DNA of 43,029 nucleotides from assembly GCF_003992125.1 (NCBI RefSeq), contig NZ_RQUY01000018.1, positions 1 to 43,029 on the forward strand. Direction: 5' to 3'. A program made the translations under genes and the position numbers. Source of the DNA: Veillonella caviae. GTDB lineage: Bacteria; Bacillota; Negativicutes; Veillonellales; Veillonellaceae. Positions 37,879 through 43,029 of this stretch are shown one piece after another. Within the stretch, counting starts at the first letter, position 1; every line of letters begins with the position of its first letter. The notes below the pieces were generated by a model. It saw only the letters and a list, made by a program, of their open reading frames with translations. It ran no database searches and was not told the DNA's origin.

Positions 37879-39072
37879 TTACGGTTGAACTCGTTCTGTT
37901 CCCTTACGTTCTAATTCTTTTAAGGTTTCTACAGGATTTTTAAATTTGCTAAGGAAAATCATAGCAGCAATAACATATGGTTTAAAGCTAGCTTCTTTAT
38001 AAAGAGGTACTCTATACCGCTCAAATACACTTGCATCGACTTCCCCTTCGTCGCAGCTGACACCAGTAATATCCGCCGGTAAACAGTGCAAGTATAATGC
38101 TTTACCATCTTTTGTAAGCTTCATCATCTCTTCGGTACAAGCCCAGTCCTTGTGATTTGCATTTTCTTGTAACAACTCTTGTTCTAATGCTTTAATACCT
38201 TCATAATCATTATCACCATATAGTTTCGTCCGCTTTTCCATAGCTCCAAATGGCGCCCAGCTCTTCGGATAAACAATGTCTGCATCTTTAAAAGCATCCG
38301 CCATATCATTAGTGCGACGGAATGAACCTCCACTCGCCTTAGCTTGCTCTTCAGCCAATTTTTCTACATCGGGCATCACTTCATAACCTTCTGGATGAGC
38401 CAATACGACATCCATACCAAGGCGTGTAAACAATCCGATAGCCCCTTGTGGAACAGATAAAGGTTTACCATACGAAGGTGAGTAAGCCCAAGTCATTGCA
38501 ATTTTCTTGCCTTTTAAATTCTCAATACCACCAAATTCTCGAATAATATGAGCTGTGTCAGCCATAATTTGTGTTGGATGATCGATATCGCATTGCAAAT
38601 TAACTAATGTTGGTCTTTGTTCTAATACACCATCTTCATAGCCCTCTTGCACTGCATCGGCTACAGTGTGCATATACGCATTGCCTTTTCCGATATACAT
38701 ATCATCACGAATACCGATAACATCAGCCATAAAGGAAATCATATTTGCCGTTTCCCGCACGGTTTCTCCATGTGCAATTTGAGATTTACCTTCATCTAAA
38801 TCTTGCACCTCTAAGCCAAGCAAATTACAAGCAGATGTAAAGGAAAAACGAGTCCGTGTAGAATTATCTCTAAACAAAGAGATACCTAAACCGCTATCAA
38901 ATACTTTTGTGGAAATATTGCGTTCTCGCAATGCGCGCAATGCATCTGCAACAGCCCATATACCGCGCAACTCATCATCTGTTTTCTCCCAAGTTAAGAA
39001 GAAATCATTACCATACATCTTGCTTACGTCTAATTGTTCTAGAGCTTCAATACTTTTGTTGAAATCAGTCAT
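37879..39072 (-). CDS. ygeW: YgeW-type knotted carbamoyltransferase
   Basis: This 397-residue member of the aspartate/ornithine carbamoyltransferase superfamily has the carbamoyl-phosphate loop FRDNSTRTRFSF near residue 70 and HCLPAD near residue 335. DLDEGKSQIAHGETVRETANM is also present. The substrate-loop segments are not those of ornithine or aspartate enzymes, and the length (about 395) fits YgeW. It probably works in the breakdown direction, passing a carbamoyl group from a ureido compound to phosphate. I start at the ATG at 39,072, 6 nt after GTGAGG; an earlier in-frame start at 39,090 would include that site. Confidence 0.93.
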   Translation of the reverse strand: MTDFNKSIEALEQLDVSKMYGNDFFLTWEKTDDELRGIWAVADALRALRERNISTKVFDSGLGISLFRDNSTRTRFSFTSACNLLGLEVQDLDEGKSQIAHGETVRETANMISFMADVIGIRDDMYIGKGNAYMHTVADAVQEGYEDGVLEQRPTLVNLQCDIDHPTQIMADTAHIIREFGGIENLKGKKIAMTWAYSPSYGKPLSVPQGAIGLFTRLGMDVVLAHPEGYEVMPDVEKLAEEQAKASGGSFRRTNDMADAFKDADIVYPKSWAPFGAMEKRTKLYGDNDYEGIKALEQELLQENANHKDWACTEEMMKLTKDGKALYLHCLPADITGVSCDEGEVDASVFERYRVPLYKEASFKPYVIAAMIFLSKFKNPVETLKELERKGTERVQP

Positions 39073-39318
39073 AATAGGCCTCACTTTCACAAGGTATAGA
39101 ATGTATAAAAGATATATTGATATATCACCTATAATTGTCTTGCTTATCTATGATAAAAATATGTATAGGAAAGTGTAAGAGCGTATATCAACAGCCAACT
39201 ATAGGTGACATATAAGCTAATAAATTTATATATTCATTGTCTGTAGATTTATACAGTAACGAACTCAAATATTATTGATTTACAACCAACTATGCAATTA
39301 CTATTAATAGATAGCATT
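39073..39318 (-). promoter_or_regulatory. ygeY-ygeW intergenic region with a 9-bp inverted repeat and possible promoter
   Basis: This AT-rich 246-bp gap contains TCACCTATA (39,125-39,133) and its exact inverse TATAGGTGA (39,200-39,208), each flanked outward by ATATA-type sequence, 66 bp apart. Between them, on the minus strand, TTGATA and TATACA lie 18 bp apart. The pair could be operator half-sites that flank an internal promoter for ygeW. This is only a suggestion from symmetry. Confidence 0.35.
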
Positions 39319-40626
39319 CTATTTACAATATACGGTTGGTAGTAATGCATATACGGCGGCACAAGTAATTAAATCTTGTTTCCACGTAATTTCATTCGGT
39401 GCATGCGCTTGTGCTTCAGCACCAGGGCCAAAGCCGATACATGGGATGCCATTGCGTCCCATGATAGATACACCATTCGTAGAAAATGTCCATTTATCAG
39501 TTAACGGACGAGAGCGACGCATTTCAATTGTATCTGATGCCCCTATCCGTTCTGTGCCATATAAAGTAGTATATGCTTCTTCTAAAGCAACAGTAACTTT
39601 ATGATCTTTTGGAATGACCCAAGTAGGGAAATAGCATTCAATAGGATATGTTAATCCAGTCCATGATGGACGAGCATATTCGTACATAGTTACGGTAGCA
39701 CCATATTTTTGAACATGTGGTAAACTTTCAATTTCAGCTAAACAAGATTGCCACGTTTCACCAGCAGTCATGCGCCTATCCAAGGATATCGCACAGGAGT
39801 CAGCAACAGCACAACGGCTTGGGGAGGTATAAAATATTTGAGATGTCGTCACTGTACCTCGTCCAAGGAAACGTGCTTCTTCATAATGGTCTGGATTATA
39901 CTTAGGGTCTAGCATCTTAACAAGCCCTTTGATACTTGTACTTTCATCAGCAGAGTTGGCATTTAACTGACGAATATCTTGAAGAATGTCTGCCATTTTA
40001 TAAATCGCATTGTCACCGCGTTCAGGCGCTGATCCATGACAAGATACACCTTGTACATCAACACGAATTTCCATACGTCCCCGTTGTCCGCGATAAATTC
40101 CCCCATCTGTAGGTTCTGTGGACACTACGAATTCCGGTCTTATGTTGCGTTCTTTGATTATGTATTCCCAGCAAAGACCATCACAGTCTTCTTCTTGTAC
40201 AGTACCAACTACGAGAATGCGATATTTATCACTTAAAAGACCTAAATCCTTCATAATTTTAGCACCATATACAGCAGATACAATGCCGCCTAATTGATCG
40301 GATACACCACGTCCACCAATTTTTGTATCATCTTCAAAGCCTTGATAAGGATCAAATTCCCAATTATCTCTATTACCAATACCTACAGTATCGATATGTC
40401 CATCAAAGGCAATTAATGTTTTCCCAGACCCCATATAACCAAGGATATTTCCCATCGGATCTATTTCTACTTCATCAAAACCAAGATTTTTCATTTCTTG
40501 TTCAATCCGTTTTACATGGTCTTTTTCCTCTGCACTTTCACCTGGAAATGCAACGATATCACGTAAAAACTTGGTCATTGCAGGACCATATTGAGCTGCT
40601 GCAGTTTTAATTGCTTGTACATCCAT
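39319..40626 (-). CDS. ygeY: YgeY-type M20 metallopeptidase/deacylase
   Basis: This 435-residue protein of the M20 zinc hydrolase family has metal and catalytic residues His77 and Asp79 in FDGHIDTVG, Asp110 in [11 protein letters not shown], Glu-Glu in [10 protein letters not shown] and a Glu in STEPTDGG. It is the YgeY-type protein once labelled a selenium-metabolism hydrolase. It likely cuts an amide or carbamoyl bond of a purine-breakdown intermediate between HyuA and the ammonia-lyase. It starts at an ATG with an AGGAGG site, 109 bp after dpaL. Confidence 0.92.
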   Translation of the reverse strand: MDVQAIKTAAAQYGPAMTKFLRDIVAFPGESAEEKDHVKRIEQEMKNLGFDEVEIDPMGNILGYMGSGKTLIAFDGHIDTVGIGNRDNWEFDPYQGFEDDTKIGGRGVSDQLGGIVSAVYGAKIMKDLGLLSDKYRILVVGTVQEEDCDGLCWEYIIKERNIRPEFVVSTEPTDGGIYRGQRGRMEIRVDVQGVSCHGSAPERGDNAIYKMADILQDIRQLNANSADESTSIKGLVKMLDPKYNPDHYEEARFLGRGTVTTSQIFYTSPSRCAVADSCAISLDRRMTAGETWQSCLAEIESLPHVQKYGATVTMYEYARPSWTGLTYPIECYFPTWVIPKDHKVTVALEEAYTTLYGTERIGASDTIEMRRSRPLTDKWTFSTNGVSIMGRNGIPCIGFGPGAEAQAHAPNEITWKQDLITCAAVYALLPTVYCK

Positions 40627-40735
40627 CTCGAGTTCCTCCTGTTGTTCAACTATATTAATCTAACTCCATGTCAAACTCTAAGTATATTCTAGATTACTAA
40701 CTTAATAGTCATCTTATCTATAAAAACACTAACTA

Positions 40736-41950
40736 TTATGTATCCAAACCGTACCAAACAATATTTTTATATCTATCAGGGTCAGTATTACCCTCAGTAG
40801 AGAAACAAAGAACCTTAGAATGTTCATTTAGTTCTAATTCATTTCGCAAATCTTCGTATTCTGCCATGGTCATAACAGCCATGATAAAACCTAATGGGGC
40901 TGCCCCAGATTCACCAGATATAATAGATGTATCGCCTTTAAGTGGCGCTGCACTGACACGCATACCGAGCCGTGCCACCCAATCAGGAATAGCTACGAAA
41001 TAATCTACGTGATTACGCAGAATATCCCATGATACGATATTCGGCTCCCCACAGGCAAGGCCAGCCATAATAGTTGGCAAATCACCTTCTACAATGCGTG
41101 GATTTCCATCGTTAGCAACAGCACCTTTATATAAACACGCAGCGCCATCTGCTTCCACAACAATGAATTTTGGTTTATGAATTGCATCATGATAAAAATT
41201 TGAGAAATATCCCACCATAGCACCTGCTAAGGATCCTACACCAGCTTGAACAACGATATGAGTTGGAATGTTACATCCACTTTGTTCCAATTGCTGTGAT
41301 GCTTCCATTGCCAATGTACCATAACCTTGCATAATCCAGTTCGGAATATCCTCATATCCATCCCACGCTGTATCTTGAACAACTACACCATTTTCAACCT
41401 TCTTAGATTCTGCTGTAGCTAAACGTACACAATCATCGTAATTAAATTTCTCGATAGTAACGGTAGCACCTTCATTAGCAATTTGTTGCTTTCTATATTC
41501 CGTTGATCCTTTTGGCATAAACACAACAGACTTCTGACCTAATTTATTGGCCGCCCAGGCTACACCGCGACCATGATTGCCATCAGTAGCTGTAAAAAAT
41601 GTAGCTTGCCCAAATTCATCACGAAGTTCTTGTGATATAAGTACGTCATACGGTAATTCTTTTACCGATTTACCTAACTTCTCTGCTACATATTTGCCTA
41701 TTGCATAAGATCCGCCTAACACCTTAAATGCATTGAGCCCAAATCGATAGGATTCATCTTTTACAAACAATGACGCTAATCCTATATTTTCTGCTAACTG
41801 TGAAAGAGAAACTAATGGTGTTTCGCTATATTGAGGAAAACTTTCATGAAATGTTTTTGCTGCCTTAACTTCACGAATATCCATTATCGGTAAGTACTTG
41901 TCACTAGAATGTTCCATTCTATTACGGACCCATTTAATCTGTTCCATCAT
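40736..41950 (-). CDS. dpaL: Diaminopropionate ammonia-lyase
   Basis: This 404-residue fold-type II PLP enzyme converts 2,3-diaminopropionate to pyruvate and two ammonia (YgeX in E. coli). The PLP Lys is in RFGLNAFKVLGGSYA (Lys76), close to Lys77 of the E. coli enzyme. The DGNHGRGVAWAANKLGQ and GVGSLAGAMVGYF segments bind substrate and PLP phosphate. It starts 7 bp after the regulator, with GGAGG; the first two codons are both ATG (41,950 or 41,947). It provides the carbon exit of the cluster, feeding pyruvate into fermentation. Confidence 0.95.
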   Translation of the reverse strand: MMEQIKWVRNRMEHSSDKYLPIMDIREVKAAKTFHESFPQYSETPLVSLSQLAENIGLASLFVKDESYRFGLNAFKVLGGSYAIGKYVAEKLGKSVKELPYDVLISQELRDEFGQATFFTATDGNHGRGVAWAANKLGQKSVVFMPKGSTEYRKQQIANEGATVTIEKFNYDDCVRLATAESKKVENGVVVQDTAWDGYEDIPNWIMQGYGTLAMEASQQLEQSGCNIPTHIVVQAGVGSLAGAMVGYFSNFYHDAIHKPKFIVVEADGAACLYKGAVANDGNPRIVEGDLPTIMAGLACGEPNIVSWDILRNHVDYFVAIPDWVARLGMRVSAAPLKGDTSIISGESGAAPLGFIMAVMTMAEYEDLRNELELNEHSKVLCFSTEGNTDPDRYKNIVWYGLDT

Positions 41951-41957
41951 ATACCTC

Positions 41958-42602
41958 CTAGGTTTCAGTTGAAGAATTACACTCTTCTTTGACAGTATTT
42001 AAATCACTATATAAAGTGAACTTTGAAACATTAAAATAATCCCCTATCTTCTCTGATGATTTAGAAATTAAAAAAGCTCCTTTTTCATACAAATATTTAA
42101 TAGCTCGTAATCTTTCCATTTTATTCATTAATGGTCCAGGCTTACCAACTAAACGCTCTGCATTCACTAACAAGTCATCTAATAAATCACTAACACTTGA
42201 TGTAATTTGTTCTACAGGACCATCAATAGGTGTAGCGATAATCTGTGCTAATGAATTATGCATCATAACAAAATTCGTAATATCTTGATTAATACCCAAT
42301 AAATATTGAATTTGTCCTTCGTCATCGCGTATATATATAGTGGTTGATCGTAATATACGACCTTCCTTGGTTTTAGTTAGGTATCCAAACCGTCCATCAC
42401 TACCATCATCATTTTGTAATACGTCTAATACTACATGAGATGGTCCATCTCCAATTTGTCGATTCGATATATTTCCGTTCTCAATGTAAACAAGAGATTT
42501 ATCCATATCTGTGCGTACATCATGGATAAGAACTTCACAAGAGTTGCCAAATTGTACTGCTAGTCCATGAGCAATTACAATCAGTCGTTCCAACGCTCCC
42601 AT
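41958..42602 (-). CDS. YheO/DauR-type PAS-HTH transcriptional regulator
   Basis: This 214-residue protein has an N-terminal YheO-type PAS domain (residues about 5-115, including HGLAVQFGNSCEVLIHDVRT and ILRSTTIYIRDDEGQIQYLLGINQDIT). The C-terminal helix-turn-helix (about 165-208) contains YLYEKGAFLISKSSEKIGDYFNVSKFTLYSDL. Family members include DauR, which controls D-amino-acid genes. It is the first gene of the purine cluster and is likely its local regulator, perhaps sensing a purine intermediate. The ATG at 42,602 follows GGAGG by 8 nt. A 14-bp palindrome over its own promoter could be its operator. Confidence 0.88.
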   Translation of the reverse strand: MGALERLIVIAHGLAVQFGNSCEVLIHDVRTDMDKSLVYIENGNISNRQIGDGPSHVVLDVLQNDDGSDGRFGYLTKTKEGRILRSTTIYIRDDEGQIQYLLGINQDITNFVMMHNSLAQIIATPIDGPVEQITSSVSDLLDDLLVNAERLVGKPGPLMNKMERLRAIKYLYEKGAFLISKSSEKIGDYFNVSKFTLYSDLNTVKEECNSSTET

Positions 42603-42708
42603 TCATATAACCTCCTATCAGTACTACTGAAATTGGTTTATAAATCTATATAAATGCACTCTAATTATTTGTCTTGTTATCTAACTATTTGTTAGGCTTC
42701 TTGATTTG

Positions 42709-42737
42709 ATTATATAATCACCATGCAAAAAAATCAA
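42709..42737 (-). promoter_or_regulatory. Promoter of the purine cluster with an overlapping palindrome
   Basis: On the minus strand TTGATT (complement of 42,732-42,737, four of six) is followed after 17 bp by a perfect TATAAT (complement of 42,709-42,714). The -10 box lies inside the 14-bp perfect palindrome TGATTATATAATCA (42,707-42,720). Transcription would start near 42,702, about 100 nt before the regulator ATG. A repressor or activator bound at the palindrome would cover the -10 box. Confidence 0.65.
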
Positions 42738-42957
42738 TATTATTATGCACAAAATTAATAGATATGCATTAGGTAATGAACATACGCATTATAAATCTAG
42801 ACAATAACAATATCCTCTATAAAAATATAAAATAAGTTATTACAAAAAATGCTAACTCATCGTCAAGCTCTCAATTACAAAGACATAAACAAAATATGTT
42901 TACTAGTCTAGCACAGGATATTCCATTCACAGTTAATAAAGGGATTGTATATCAGGG

Positions 42958-42979
42958 TTATAGGACAAAAAGTGTGTGT
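42958..42979 (-). repeat. Right copy of the 22-bp perfect inverted repeat pair
   Basis: This is the exact reverse complement of 51-72. Read on the minus strand it points toward the purine cluster and ends about 355 bp before the regulator ATG. A short outer inverted repeat, GGGATT/AATCCC, brackets this copy but not the left one. Its role is unknown. Confidence 0.8.
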
Positions 42980-43029
42980 GACTAATCCCAATAAGTTGGA
43001 AAATTTGTAGACATATGTAGCTCATTCCA

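Larger units (their letters stand above)
42603..43029. other. Gene-free upstream region of the purine cluster, about 430 bp
   Basis: I find no gene here. It holds the cluster promoter (42,709-42,737) and its leader of about 100 nt, which contains a CTAAC/GTTAG hairpin (42,681-42,695). It also holds the right copy of the 22-bp inverted repeat (42,958-42,979), which is bracketed by GGGATT (42,941-42,946) and AATCCC (42,984-42,989). The rest is very AT-rich. Confidence 0.7.

Noticed and set aside
51-42979. A 43-kb composite transposon or genomic island bounded by the inverted repeats
   Set aside because: The content is largely core metabolism and housekeeping genes with no transposase, integrase or target duplication seen.

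Overview
The window looks like a chromosomal segment from Veillonella or a close relative (class Negativicutes, diderm Firmicutes). The base composition is AT-rich. A complete sodium-pumping methylmalonyl-CoA decarboxylase locus is present in the order mmdA-D-E-C-B that I remember for Veillonella parvula. An O-antigen-ligase-like protein (an outer-membrane lipopolysaccharide trait) sits beside Firmicutes-style housekeeping genes (tig-clpP-clpX-lon-yihA, and a WalJ-like gene next to rlmH). Every gene I can support is on the minus strand, so transcription runs from high to low coordinates. I saw no rRNA, tRNA, CRISPR array, insertion sequence or prophage.

Region A (about 140-11,020) is a succinate-to-propionate operon. 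It starts at a good sigma-70-type promoter at 10,991-11,019. In transcription order it encodes an acetyl-CoA hydrolase/CoA-transferase family enzyme (probably succinate/propionyl-CoA), a two-subunit B12-dependent methylmalonyl-CoA mutase, its GTPase chaperone MeaB, methylmalonyl-CoA epimerase and the biotin-dependent Na+-translocating decarboxylase (alpha, delta, epsilon, biotin carrier, beta). A small two-helix membrane protein and an SLC13/DASS-type carrier follow. The 55-residue epsilon subunit is present. The delta subunit is frameshifted at a run of seven A's.

Region B (about 11,300-24,900) is a housekeeping block: tig, clpP, clpX, a terminator-like hairpin, lon, yihA, a polyprenyl diphosphate synthase, tatC, valS, folC and an O-antigen-ligase-like protein, closed by a long hairpin terminator. 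Region C (about 24,930-28,090) holds a CBS-domain protein, rlmH, a WalJ-like metallo-hydrolase and, overlapping it by 4 bp, a RuBisCO-like protein that has lost key carboxylase residues.

Region D (about 28,125-42,740) is a compact version of the E. coli yge/ygf/ssnA gene set, which I recall being linked to anaerobic purine/urate breakdown in gut bacteria. In transcription order it has a YheO-type PAS/HTH regulator, diaminopropionate ammonia-lyase, YgeY peptidase, YgeW carbamoyltransferase, an internal terminator, carbamate kinase, SsnA, a shortened YgfK, a hydantoinase-type HyuA, a fused Fe-S/molybdopterin dehydrogenase and an NCS2 xanthine/urate-type permease. Inferred logic: purine is imported, adjusted in redox state, ring-opened and decarbamoylated to make ATP through carbamoyl phosphate, and the remaining diaminopropionate becomes pyruvate and ammonia. 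Both redox enzymes lack the flavin/NAD modules that usually accompany them, which is the most unusual aspect of the cluster.

A perfect 22-bp sequence occurs in opposite orientations about 50 bp from each end of the window (51-72 and 42,958-42,979). It is unexplained by any gene.
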